A model generated the notes under the pieces. It was not told the DNA's origin and did no database searches. It worked only from the letters and a program-made list of their open reading frames with translations. The position numbers and the translations under genes were made by a program. From Ctena decussata (Eukaryota > Mollusca > Bivalvia > Lucinida > Lucinidae), in the NCBI GenBank assembly GCA_963989385.1, contig OZ022515.1, positions 7,658,803 through 7,722,802 on the forward strand: a stretch of DNA of 64,000 nt. Direction: 5' to 3'. This document shows, in pieces, positions 34,371 through 45,994 of the stretch (its first letter is position 1; every line of letters starts with the position of its first letter).

Positions 34371-35041
34371 TCTTTTTAATCCAATCAAATCGCTGACTGG
34401 CCCACTGCTTATGATATAAACAAGCATACTCAAAGATGTTTGAAGTCGTTGAATATGAGTGACTTTTATCAAGTATATAAAAATGGTCATTTCCTCTGCC
34501 ACTCGAAATCTTACATCTACCTAGCTAACATTATTTTGTTTACTAATGTCTTACAGAAGTTCCAAATTCGCTGACAGTATATAGAAGTTTTATACAAAAG
34601 TCTTCAAACATATATAGTAAATTCTATGCCACTGCATTTTTAATATATGCAAGCTCACGAAAGCATACTTGATCTTGTCGTTAAAAGAGTCATGGTCCAC
34701 CCAACATAATCAATTGAATATTATATTTGATACAACTTGAATAAAAAGGAAACGTTACATGTACATTTAATGCACGTTCTCTTTGAACTGAATTATGATT
34801 TTGCCAATTTTATCTTATGTCGAACTGACAAAAAGTATTCGGAGTTCAAAAAATGAATATCACAACAAAAACTCCGAGACATAGAAAATGCATGGTGAGA
34901 TACCAAGGACAATTAACCAGGTTGAGCAAACTTTTTCATCCTGAAATATTGTCTGAAGAAGCTGGAATATAAGCCTTAGATTAAACTTGAAGAATTTATT
35001 GAAACATACTGGTTAATCGGAGTAAATGATTTGCTATACTT
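34371..35041. other. Unassigned DNA
   Basis: No gene or recognisable repeat. Confidence 0.45.
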
Positions 35042-35422
35042 TTAATTAGAGCTCTTTTGGATAAGACGCAGCTGTATAAGTGGCCGTATCTGAACGTATC
35101 GGAGAGGGAGAAGTCATTGTTTTGCCTTTTTAAACAGGTCTATATAATGCCATCAAATGTTAGTTTGAAGTAGATAAAGGTACTTGTTTTACATATACCT
35201 AAAGCGTTTAGTTTTTTATTAAGAGTTACTTCAATGTCCTCACCCACTTGATGATTGGGTAATTCTGGAAAAAGTGCATGTTCGTCCGTCTTTTTGTTTG
35301 AATGTCACACTTTCCTTTCTATACTCTTTTAGGTTATTGTTATTAGCCCAAATCTGGCGAACAATGATATCCTCCCTTGTCGACAATAATATCCTCCCTT
35401 GTCCTCAGTGATATTGAACAGG
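35042..35422 (+). repeat. Long inverted repeat, left arm
   Basis: Pairs with 38988-39384 in opposite orientation. Shared phrases in order: 'gacgcagctgtataag', 'cgtatcggagagggag', 'ccatcaaatgttagtttgaa', 'gatattgaacagg' and the tandem 'atatcctcccttgtc' doublet. Divergence is moderate with several small indels. Confidence 0.85.
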
Positions 35423-35431
35423 AAATGTCAT

Positions 35432-37010
35432 AATGCTTTGTTTAGATTGATGTGTATAATTGAGTCTTATAAGTGGCAAACATAGGCAGAACATGTTTTT
35501 GAAAAATGATACATTGTTCCATAAAATGCAGTTTCAATATCTAGTGGGGGTCGTGTGGTCGGACGATGGTGCTGCGTGACTTATGGTGCCGTTTTGATAA
35601 AAGTATAGCAAGGACCTACTGTGCTTGCAGTAGATGCAGGTGGGGTTTGTTTGGATATTTTATTCTCTCGTCTATCTTGTCCCTTTTCTTTCTCCTTCTC
35701 TCTGAGAGACGGCTCGACTGAAATAATGTCTTAAAGTCTTAGAGCCTTTAAACACAAACCAACACACCAATCCGTCAATTTCTGGTTTTCCTTCGAGCGA
35801 TGGAAAAAGCGGGACGTTTATGGGTCACATGCCTGTACATTAAATTTTTACCAGTTAAATTAGGTTTACTGTCGAAAGTATGACCAAAATCAATTTAAAC
35901 CCGTTTTAGGTGAAACTCAATGATGTTTTGTTTCTTTAAAAGTGGCAGTAATGATCTGGCAGCGACTGACAAAATATTTCATAAATGTTTACATCGCTAC
36001 AGCAATGGTGCCTGTAGGTATAATGATTGTGAATTTTAAACAAGAATTGCCTTGTCATGCTTTTAGAATAGCATGACATGCAGCATAGATGACTTGAGCA
36101 CATATGTAAAATTATCCCTGCGACACCACCCCCACCCAAAATAGCCACCTACCACACCAATCGCCCCCATGGCTCTGATTTATGTCCCCAAAAAGATGTT
36201 TTTCACACTATTAAAACATTAGATCACTGGCAATTTGTTTATGTAATGAATACAGCAGCATACTGTTGGAATTCTTGGTCATTGCAACATGCATTGCTGC
36301 AACGGGGACTGAGGTGTCCTTTCCTGTTTTCGATGCTAGTATGTATTTACTGTTTGCTTCCCCGGTCGGGTTACTGAGAGACACTCCCAGTGATCACGCT
36401 GCCATATAAACTAAAACGTAAAAACGTTTCTACAGCGCTGCATGGCGTTGACTCAATTATTGTTCCACGCGCCTTCTGCTAGCATACAGGATTGAACACG
36501 CACGCTTCAATGCAAGCGGGAGCAACAACAATTCAGCCCAATGAGTCTTTCCCCTTAAAGTCTCCACATGCCTACGCGATGTAAAATCGTCTAAACACAA
36601 ATCTTTATGAAAGGCGCTTCAACCGTCACTTTTGGTGATAAAATGAGAGTTGACGGGCATAGATTGAGTCTTATCGCTGACAAAAATAGGGGGAACATGT
36701 AATCGCTATTTCCTTTTCTGGTTACCCGTCGAGCGATGGAATAGAAACAGAACACGGGGCACAGAACGCTTGTGCATTGTATTTTTACCATTTTGTTAAA
36801 GTTTGTGATATCGAAAGAAGGTCATTTTATTTCCCAACTAAATGACTCAGATATTTTTATAACCTTTTTCATGTGAAGCTCAAAGATAATTTATTTGTTT
36901 AAAGTTGACTATTCGCAGTCATTTGCAATGACAAAACTATGGTGGGACCGCACGATGCAGTATTTCTTGCTGATAGAGCAATGGGGCCTTTAACACCGAC
37001 AATATAAAGA
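35432..37010 (+). repeat. Diverged direct repeat, units 35432-36030 and 36640-37010
   Basis: Unit B matches unit A in order: 'attgagtcttat', 'gaacatgt', 'ttctggtt...tcgagcgatggaa', 'cattgtatttttaccattttgtt', 'tatcgaaag', 'tgaagctcaaagataatttat', 'ttgcaatgacaa', 'gatagagcaatggggcct'. It lies inside the inverted-repeat arms. Between the units, 36031-36640 is unassigned. Confidence 0.7.
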
Positions 37011-37077
37011 GCTTGACACGTACGACAGTAAGTGACCAATTTGTGGTCACGCAGATGCATCATGGCTAATCAGAGTT

Positions 37078-37360
37078 GTTTGCTCTTGCCGTGGTCCATA
37101 GTGTCACGTAGTGGGAGCTCACTAGGTTAGGCACTGACCTCTAAGCCAGCTGAATCAGATTGTGTTTGCTCTTACCTTGACCCATAGTCTCATGTCGTGG
37201 TAATTCATAGGCTTTTACGTGCTAAGCCAGCCGTCCAGGTTCGAATCCTGATGCAGGTTAAGTCCTTTATAATCGTAAATGGTGTCCTCTTGTACACAGT
37301 CTTTCATTATCCTCCTTCCATCGGCTCAATGTGACTGACATACTGTTGAAAGGGTGGTAA
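37078..37360 (+). mobile_element. tRNA-headed SINE with an 86-bp internal duplication
   Basis: 'ccaggttcgaatcctgatgc' (37234-37253) is a Pol III B-box-type sequence. The region before it is duplicated: 'gtttgctcttgccgtggtcc' at 37078 and 'gtttgctcttaccttgaccc' at 37164. The body 'tgtacacagtctttcattat' and 'tactgttgaaaggg' is shared in inverse orientation with 40490-40565. Confidence 0.65.
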
Positions 37361-37726
37361 AAGCGCGTCATCAAACCCTTTTTCACAGTGTTGATAACGT
37401 TATCCCCTGATATGCCTTCAGCAGGCACATGACGTCGCATAGTCAGAACGACGCCATTTCGACGTCGCGTGCCCGACATCGTATACCAAAACAAGTATTT
37501 TGTTAAAGCTTCTTCTTGGAAGAACATCATGAACATTATTACTTCCCTTGAATAAATGAAAAGGTAAGCCCTGTAATGAATAAAAAACACCATTTTTCAA
37601 GTTATTTCGTTTGAGTATCTCAGGCAGAGAAGTAATAAAGTTTATTTATATTCTATATTTCAAATGAAGGATAAATCAATCAACATTTGCACTGGAGTTA
37701 AAGACGCACCGATTTCGAAATTAAAT

Positions 37727-38540
37727 TCAAGGCCGTCGTGGGCGGTCCGGCCAGTCCGGCCATGGCCGGACCACTTTTTCGGCTGAATGTGGTATTGGTC
37801 GTACCACTTTTTTCATTCGGCTGAATATGGTATTGGCCGGACCACTTTTCCCCGTTATTCCTTCTTTGCCTTTGTCCCAAAAATGCATTAAAATAGCTTC
37901 TAGAGACGTCCTGAATTCAAAACTTTTCTCGGGGGGGGGGGGGGGGGGGGGGGGGGCCGAACCCCCCCCCCCCTTACGGGAGAAAGGAAACCGCCTCTCG
38001 TGCTCTCCCCCACTCGTGCCTTCGGCACTTGGAGAACACCCTTGGCAGTTTTTAAAAGCTTGGATAACCAAGCTTTTAAAAACTGCCAAGGGTTCGGCCC
38101 CCCCCCCCCCCCCCCCCCTTACGGGAGAAAGGAAACCGCCTCTCGTGCTCTCCCCCACTCGTGCCTTCGGCACTTGGAGAACACCCTTGGCAGTTTTTAA
38201 AAGCTTGGATAACCATTTGAAATACAGCAAAAACTCACAAAATTATTTGAGTTTCACAAGTAAATTGGTCTCAAAATGCATTAAAATCGCTTCTAGACTC
38301 GGACGTCCTGAATTCAAAGAGTTTCTCATGGGAGGTAAGTACTCATAAAGTCAATTGAGTTTCACAAGCGAAATTGGTCTCAAAATGCATTATAAATCCA
38401 AAACTTTCCTCAGGGGAGGTCCCCGAACCTCCTTTCGAGAGCTAGGGGGATACCCCTCTCGTGCTCTCCCCACTCGTGCCTTCGGTACTCGGGGCGTTCC
38501 ATGGCCTCACCACTTTTCAAAAGCCGACGACGGCCCTGAA
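37727..38540. mobile_element. TIR element with C/G homopolymers and 145-bp tandem duplication
   Basis: Left end 'aaggccgtcgtgggc' and right end 'gccgacgacggccctg' are inverted; 'aattc' borders both sides and may be a target duplication. Inside, 'cttacgggagaaaggaaacc' + 'gcctctcgtgctctccccca' occurs at 37973 and 38118 (period 145) with a diverged third copy near 38450. Junctions hold long G and C runs and the inverted 'agcttttaaaaactgccaag'. 'caaaatgcattaaaat' also recurs at 37881, 38272 and 38385. No transposase; the proline-rich frames are read-through of C-runs. Confidence 0.75.
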
Positions 38541-38722
38541 TTCGTATGGCACTCGTGTTTCCATACAACACATACATACTGCTGTTGCGTGACAGTCATG
38601 TGGCGTTGTCCACTGTGGTTTAAAAGCTTTTCAACAGATTTTCAGTCATATATATTGACTATCATATTTCAAAAGGGTAAAAACGGAAGTCTGTGTTATT
38701 TTAGGATAAAAAAAAAAAATTC

Positions 38723-38793
38723 CTTAAGTGGAATTTGAACTCGGTCCGCCGGTTTGTTAGTCAAGCGTTTAACTAACTGAGCTACAGAGACTT
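38723..38793 (-). tRNA. tRNA-derived sequence (pseudo-tRNA or SINE head)
   Basis: On the minus strand a 71-nt stretch begins 'gtctctgtagctcagttagt' (A box) and later has 'gagttcaaattcc' (B box), with normal spacing. A possible anticodon loop 'ctaacaa' would give AAC. Neither the acceptor stem nor the anticodon stem pairs well, so this is not a functional tRNA. Confidence 0.5.
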
Positions 38794-38987
38794 ACGGTAA
38801 CAATACTGAATATATATTTATATATACATATTTAAACATCCTTTTATTTACTTCTGACATTGGCTTTTCTCCCTCCCGCCCCCCAGTCCTACTCCCCTAC
38901 CGCCACTGACACCTGTAGACTGTAATGCTACCTCAAAGGTGCTTTAAACCCCAAAACAACCAACCAGCCGACAAAATAAGGACACTG

Positions 38988-39384
38988 CCTGTTCAATAAA
39001 ACTGAGGACAAGGGAGGAAATTATTGTTGACAAGGGAGGATATCCTTGTTCGCAAATTCGGGTTTAGTACAATAACTTCAAAGAGTATGGAAACGAAAGT
39101 GAGACAGTCGAACGGAAAGACGCAGGGACATGTACTAATTCCAAAATCACCCAATAATTCAGCGGCTGAGGACAATGAAGTATTGGACAGTCATACACCA
39201 AAACCTTTAAACAAAAACTAAAACCATAATCATATATGTCAAACAAAAAACTTCTAACATCTTCAAACTAACATTTGATGGTATTATATAGATGTGTTTA
39301 AAAATCGCAATAATGATTGCTCCCTCTCCGATACGTGCCGATACAGGTACTTATACGGCTGCGTCTAATTCGAAAGAACTCTAT
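38988..39384 (-). repeat. Long inverted repeat, right arm
   Basis: Reverse-complement partner of 35042-35422 (see there). Short ORFs on both strands of this arm show no motif. 39385-39690 is unassigned; 39725-39850 is CpG-rich with several ACGTCA-like sites, including the hairpin 'cgtcacgacgtgacg'. Confidence 0.85.
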
Positions 39385-39994
39385 TGCAAGAGAGACCATG
39401 TCAAAGACAAAATCTTTAACATATGATTTCTTTAAACTGCTGGTTAAATGTCATTAGGTTTATAGGGTATCTTATTGACGGTAGCAAGGCAAATCCGAAA
39501 GTGTAAAAAAAATAATCGCTTGAGCTTCACTTGTCAACCCTTTGGAACCCGAGATTGGACCATTTCGTAACAACTAGTGACCGATAAACATCTCAGAAAT
39601 GACTTCATCGTATTGGCCGACAACTTGAGTGAAATACGGGTCTTCAAATTTCACCTCAAATTGCACTTTCAAATTCTGACCCCTCATTGAATCAAACTGA
39701 CCTGGCAAATATCAAGTTTCAAGACCATCAATATATGTGACGCGTCATGACATTTTGGGTCCAAATGAGGTTTGACGTCATTTGAGAAAAACGCGCTCGA
39801 AACGTCACGACGTGACGTAGGCCAAGTTAATTTACGTCGCACCTGTTTAACGTCGTGGTGCAACACGTCTCGTATCTTCGTATTAACGAGTATCTAGCTA
39901 CAATAATTTGGGAAAACAAACACGTAGAAACTAAAATTGTTTATTCAAAAAGGGCATCAGACCAGAAACATGGCAAAATATATCTGTATTTCAC

Positions 39995-40179
39995 CACACC
40001 GGGTAGGCGGCATTCGAAAAGGCTAATGCAGTCGATGAACGCGGATCAAAAACCATTAGAAACAGCGTTTTCGATTGCAAGTTTGCGCCAATTTGCGATC
40101 AAAAACGCTGTTTCTAACGGTTTTTGATCCACGTTAATCGATTGTTTCGAGCGTTCTCGATTGCCGCCTACCCGGTGTG
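39995..40179. mobile_element. 185-bp foldback MITE with 5-bp target duplication
   Basis: 'cacaccgggtaggcggcatt' pairs with 'attgccgcctacccggtgtg', and inversion continues inward ('ggatcaaaaaccattagaaa' / 'tttctaacggtttttgatcc') until a ~20-nt centre. Both sides are flanked by TTCAC (39990-39994 and 40180-40184), consistent with a target-site duplication. Confidence 0.88.
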
Positions 40180-40307
40180 TTCACGCTACCGATAAATTTT
40201 AATCCAGAAATTGCAGTTGCAGTTGTACCTATTTGAGCAATTTTATCTATCTACTCTGATAATCAGCCGGCTCGGCCTCTTTCTTCGAGATTCAAGAAAA
40301 AGTGTCC

Positions 40308-40312
<5 letters not shown>

Positions 40313-40338
<26 letters not shown>

Positions 40339-40645
40339 TTTGGCATTTGTGCTTAAGGATCAGGTAATTACAGAATGCTGGTAATATGAAAGTTTGACCA
40401 AGGTTTTTATGTGTGGAGAATCATTTTCTCATTGCGATCCCAAAATTTTGTCGTTATCGGATGTTGGCTTGCAATGTAACGTCCTTTTCAACAGTATTTC
40501 AGTCATGGCAAGGCGATGGGAGGGTGATAATGAAAGGCTGTGTACAACGGAACCTCCTTTACGGTTGAAAATATTTCCTCCTCCAGCGGGATTCAAACTC
40601 AAGACCGCTAGACAAGCAGGCGAACGCTGGCCTAATTATTCTACT
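40313..40645 (-). mobile_element. tRNA-headed SINE with poly(A) tail
   Basis: Minus strand: head 'ggccacagtaactcagtaga' near 40665-40646, B-box-type 'gagtttgaatcccgc' near 40610-40596, body 'tgtacacagcctttcattat' shared with 37290, then 'tactgttgaaaagg' near 40490. A T-run at 40317-40341 on the plus strand would be its poly(A) tail. Confidence 0.6.
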
Positions 40646-40669
40646 GAGTTACTGTGGCCATCGATCATG

Positions 40670-41500
40670 AAACTTTGTGGTCATAAGGGCACCTCAGCTG
40701 ATCTTTTTTTTTCAATTTCTGTTCTACGTAACCTTGTGGTCTTTTATTCCCCAGCTTAGAAATTTCTGAAGACTGCTACTGAGCAAAATACACATTTTGC
40801 AGAGAAATACTGATCATAGAATGGAAGAGCCTGATTTTTTGTTCTTCCTTTCTTTTGTGCATTATTTCGCCAAGAAGTAGATTTAAGATGTACTTCTTAC
40901 ATTACCGCTTTATAGACAAAATATTATTCCCGATAAAGCATAAAATCATATTTTTTTCTTCTTAAAAATTGGGATACCCTGAAGATTTGGACATCGCTAT
41001 AAATACTTTTAAAGTGATTCTGTGGACAGAGAAGTCTTGTTTTGCTTACACCCGAAACACAGTGTGTGTCCAGAACCTTTCGGAAATATTTTATGTTAGT
41101 GCAGAAACATTAAGGCTTGTTTGCAAAGTACTGTACCAGGCATTGTCTCAAACTTCTGAATACTAAGTTCATGCTCCGTTCAATTATTTTTATGCTGCCG
41201 TCAAATATGCTGAAACATTTACTGAAAAATTCAAGAATAATTGCATTTTAAGCTGACTGGAATTTATCTGAGGAAGCAACTCTGCATCAATTAGCCTCCT
41301 TCATATATCTTAAAGAAAATATCTCGTTTGCAGAAGACTGTAAAAATAGCAATTTGATACAGGCTGGCTGGTTGATTTAAAGTATATTGAAGGTGTATGG
41401 GCACACTTCCGTGATTTTTTGGTCGCATCTGCTGCAGCAAGAAGCAATATAGGAGTTCACTTTTTCGTATGTCTGTCAGTTTTCCGTTAGTTCGCACGTC
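40670..41500. other. Unassigned DNA
   Basis: No recognisable gene. The frame at 40969-41166 has no motif or splice support. 'aaggtgtatgggcacacttc' at 41388 may be the start of another dispersed-repeat copy. Confidence 0.45.
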
Positions 41501-42260
41501 CTCAATTAGGCCCTACTTCTACTCTAACCTTATTTCCATTATTCTGAAAATATGATACATACAATCACCGAGCGTCTTCATTATTAAAACTCTGCTGACT
41601 TGGTAGAATTATACATTCAAGATAACTTTATCTCTGGCGCTGAAGTCCATTTCTCTTAAAGTATGACACCTGCAATTTAACAAACCTGGCATAAAGTTTC
41701 TTTTTAGAATTACAGGCCTGGGATGACTTCTCTCGGCTCATATTTCACACTCTGATGACTTTATAAAATGCTGTGTCGACCTTAGCATTTAAGTCCATTT
41801 CCTACTTATTAACATTTCTTCTAATGTCCTTCTGGATGCTGCTATTATTTGTACATTTACCCTTGACTTATATGCTATGCTATGCTGGCTTTGATACATT
41901 TGAAGCCAACTCTGCATCCTCAGTTGCATAGCCTCTATTGTTTAAGCTCATTTCTCACTATTTCACCTGTAATTAGCTACCTACAATCATCAGACACAGC
42001 ATAAATATTTTTCTTCGGTTTGTCATCTGAATCATTGGACTACTGAATACACTCAAAGCTCATGTACTCACTCATTGTTGACTGTGGAATTTTACATCCA
42101 GAATTACATCCTTCTTACCTTGTAAAATCCATTTCGCTCCAAATGTTCTAAATAGAGCCATTAAACCAGCCGTGCAGTTTCTTCTAACTATGACCCTTAC
42201 TAACTATGGAAGCGAAATGCAGTTACATGTACCAACTAACATTCTGTGGAATTCTTATTT
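41500..42260 (+). repeat. Very degenerate ~150-180-bp tandem array
   Basis: 'aagtccatttct' or variants occur at 41642, 41791, 41944 and 42124. Preceding 'tgacttggtagaattataca'-type and following 'ggcataaagtttctttt' / 'agcataaatatttttctt' phrases line up. Old array, barely visible. Confidence 0.5.
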
Positions 42261-43490
42261 TTAACGAGAAACAGCGTTTTGACTCCCTGGTGCTTCCAGA
42301 CTCTTCCACAATGGGTCCACACTGAATAGAAAAAAGTTTCCTCTTGGCTCAGCAAATTCACTCTTTTAAAGACTTGGCCTCAGTTGAAAAGGGAGACAAA
42401 AATGAAAGTAGAGGAAGTGCTTCCCCTAGAGATGCACCCTTCTAGATTAAAATTTGATACAGTTTTGTAACTGTGAACGATTTGTTTTGGTTAGAAAGAA
42501 AATGGTTGGCTTATTGTTTTTAAGTTCCGGCTCTGACAATAAATGTGTAGAATTGTCATAAAAACGCTGCCACAAAAGTTTCTGAGAAACGAGACCGCAT
42601 ATCCAACGCATGTTTGCACTTTTTAATACTGAACAGCCCTTTCAAATGCCCACGAGTTAATTTTGTTTTACAGGACAACTGAGCCCGGGCGTTGCTTATT
42701 TAAGAAAATATGCCGCGGACGTGGAACAAGGATTGGTGCCTTTAAAACTTAAGATGACATTTTTTGTCAACAGTGTGTGTATGTGCAAAGAGTTAACTGG
42801 AATCATTTCCAGGGACTCAATGCGCAAAGACAATGGTATATTTATGAATAAGCTGCTTCATACTGCTCAGATGCAGAAGTGTGCCTAAGACCAGCTGCCC
42901 AAAACCAAATATGAAGGCGGAACCTAAAGCACCACAGGATTATTTCAATGACATTTAACAATAGAAAGTTTTCAAATTCCAAAAGTTTAGAAATTGCAAA
43001 TCAAAATGTGAAAAGTAAATCTATGCCCAGATTTACTTGAGAAATAAGCTAAGCCAACAAGTTCCTTATTAGCATGTAACGATGATGTCTGTTGCCATGG
43101 AAACTTTTTTTCTGATTTCAGATTGCTGGATAATTAAAGAATAATTTTATTTAATTCTTATTATTTCTGCAGATAATATATCATTTTAAAGAGAACTTTT
43201 GAAAGCATAAGGCATCTAAGTCAAGGACCGCTGTAAAATGTCCTTTTTGAAACTTGAAAATCTCATTTTTGGGTCAGTGTCACAAGAGTCAAATTTCTCA
43301 GAAACCGCTCACTATATTGAGTTGAAATTTCATACATGCACTCCAGCATTATCAAGCTATCAGAAAATGGTGATATCTCATTTTCGCCCATGGGCCTCAT
43401 TTGGACCCAAAATCTCATGGTCGGTCACATATTTTGATTCCAGTGCAAAAGACTTTTGCACATTTTAATATTATATGGGCATGGCGGTCA
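42261..43490. other. Unassigned DNA
   Basis: No gene. 'attttgggtccaaatgagg' recurs in opposite orientations at about 39753 and 43392, hinting at another dispersed repeat. Confidence 0.45.
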
Positions 43491-44382
43491 TACGAGGGGC
43501 GTTCGAAAAGTAATGCAAATGGCCTCATAACTTTGGTTAGGGGAATACTGGGTACAAATGCTATGCATATGCTGAAAACACTACAAACACTACAAACGCT
43601 GTAGAAAGACACCTTTCCATATTGACTTACAACGCATTTTATTAGGACTCATTCATACCACTGGGCTAATTTCATATGTAAAATCTTTTCAGTGTTGGAC
43701 ACTCAAGTCAAATATCGTTGCAAATACAAAATTAATCTTTGTCAGTTGCTTGTCCATTGTTGCCTATAATATTCATACAAAAATTAGAAGGGTGGCAACT
43801 GTAATCGATTTATTCCTTGCAAAGCAATGCGCAATTCTTATGACGTTTTTGAAATATACGTTAACGTCATTTTTAAAAACCTTGAAGAGGCTTCGTTTTT
43901 GGCATTAATTTGAATTTATTGACAGGTTTTCGTTGACCCATGTAAATGCTCTTGCTGACGAGATTTTGAATGCTAATACACTTGTTTACATTACAAAATC
44001 ATTTAATTTTTGGTAGAAATGGGAAATTTGCTACTACATAATCCATATTCCCGGGCCAGTATGGAACCCAGATTAAAAATAATTGCCGCGATATTTACAG
44101 GACAACATTGCCTGGGCATTGTCTTTAAGTAGCAAAAATAAAAACAAACCAAAGACTGCTGATATATAAATAACGGCCTACTAAACTAAAATTCTGCAGT
44201 GTGTTTAGGGTATACCTCTTACAAAGAAGTTAAAAATGCGCCCTTTTTAACGTATGACATCATGTTTGCAGACTTTCCTACGCATATCATAGCTTTATGT
44301 GTTTTTGCAATCAGAAGTTCTGTTTTTATGTTGGTTACCGAGAAATTACGTCATTTGCATTACTTTTCGAACGCCCCTCGTA
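43491..44382. mobile_element. Mariner-type non-autonomous element (892 bp)
   Basis: 31-bp perfect terminal inverted repeats: 'tacgaggggcgttcgaaaag' onward at 43491-43521, and its exact reverse complement at 44352-44382. Imperfect inversion extends to ~56 bp. Ends are TA...TA, the mariner/Tc1 target signature, and the 'ACGAGGG.GTTCGAAAAGT' style is typical of mariner TIRs. The interior has only short ORFs without DDE motifs, so transposition would need a transposase in trans. 18193-18240 is a solo related end. Confidence 0.9.
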
Positions 44383-44519
44383 TTTGTCACGTGACAAGGA
44401 TTGTATGGATCAAACTTCATTTGCCTGAGGCCTGCAGGCACCTTATAAAATTTGGTTACAATCTTCCAAGAGAATTGGAGGAGCAGATGTTTGAAATAGT
44501 TGAATATGATTGATTTTGA

Positions 44520-45150
44520 TCAAAGTTCAAAAAATGCCCTTGACATCTGGTACTCAAAATCATCATGTATTTTTTTAGCTGAATGTATAAACCAACTTTT
44601 ATCCTACAGTCGTCATATATTTCCTAGAAATCTTTTTTTGCATTATCTCTTTTTAAAGCACAACAAAGTTGGCCTTTGTGTAAAAAGTTCAAGGTCAACC
44701 CAGCATCATCATTTCAACATATTTGATAGTACTCTAGTACCTAATGCTATATACCGTTATACAAGACCATCGACATTTTAGTTCTGGGTTCCCCCTGCCT
44801 ATAGATGATAAATATGAACTTTTCTTACAACTGACCCAGTGGTTACATAGAAGAAGTCGCTTTAAAATTTGTGAATAGACGGCGACAAACAACAGCGCTT
44901 TTCTGTCCTACAAGCTCCCCAAGTATCTTCGCCTCAGGTTAGCTACAATGTTTATGTTTTCACAAAGTTGACCAACTTTTGCACCAAAATCTTCTACAAA
45001 GTCCATGAACTTTTTTGCTCCAGCACTAGCACCAAAACCAATTTTGACCTTGCCATAAAAAGGTCAAGGTCAACTCAAAGTCATTATTTGAACAATCTTG
45101 GTAGAACGCAAGTACTGTCAGATGTAACATACCAAGTTTCAAGAGTGCTA
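44520..45150. repeat. Mollusc-type dispersed repeat
   Basis: 'aagttcaaggtcaacccagc' near 44686 and 'aggtcaaggtcaactcaaag' near 45061 mark two units about 375 bp apart, each followed by 'atcatttcaacatatttgat' / 'attatttgaacaatcttggt'. Related to 22560-23580. It ends directly at MITE copy 6. Confidence 0.7.
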
Positions 45151-45152
45151 TT

Positions 45153-45395
45153 TGAGCCGCAATACGACAAAACCAACAATGTGGTTGTGCGCCCAGCGCA
45201 GACTCAGATCAGCCTGGGCATCCGCCCAGTATGATCAGAGTCTTCGCTGTCACACATGAAGGTAGGTAGCTTAGACCCTTAGTTTCCCTTTAAGCGCTTA
45301 GCAAAGAGTCTGATCAGACTGGGCGGATGCCCAGACTGATCTGAGTCTGCACTGGACGAACAACCACATTGTCGGTTTTCTCGTGTCACGGCTCA
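45153..45395. mobile_element. TGAGCC foldback MITE, copy 6
   Basis: Complete: 'tgagccgcaatacgacaaaa' ... 'ttttctcgtgtcacggctca', inner arms 'gcccagcgcagactcagatc' and complement. 45396-45990 is unassigned. Confidence 0.92.
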
Positions 45396-45994
45396 TTTGT
45401 AGCTGTTCTTGCAGACAAACATGTGTCGCTATAAATACGGCTATTCCTGTACAAATTATGACATGATGGGTCTTGTGCCGGAGGGGATAATAGTTTAGCC
45501 GTTAGTTTATTCGGAATAAATGGATCCGGCGATCTTTAAAAGTGTCCAATATAAACGTATAAAACAGGGCAACAAAATGATAATAAACATCGTTTTCTGG
45601 TTGCTACAGCAACAAAAAAGACAATATGTCCATTCGTATGCGGGGAGACACACACAGTCGAACACAGTGAAAATATAATACCCCGCCACTGACGTATCAT
45701 AAGTCAAGGCCCATAACTCTAAGAGTTCATTATAAATGTCTGATATACATTGCCGCTCATGGTTGTCGGTACTACTCGAATGGATATGATTCCAGTCTCA
45801 GGGGCAGATGAGAGAAACAACAGGAGACAAACATATCGAAAATCAGAAAAAATCAGATATCCCCCTCCAGCCCATTCCTGTACCCTCTTATCCCCCATAA
45901 GTGTTTTCACATCCACTCATGTCATTATACTAAAGGTTTGCTATGTTGATATAATCTATCAAGGTTAGTCTCAAGATGTCAACACATTTAAAAT

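Noticed and set aside
37727..38348. Long proline/glycine-rich ORFs of 167 and 173 codons on opposite strands
   Set aside because: Created by C and G homopolymers inside a TIR element; overlapping on both strands with no domain.
44199..44513. 104-codon ORF considered as a mariner transposase remnant
   Set aside because: No DDE/D or helix-turn-helix motif and it runs past the right TIR of the element.
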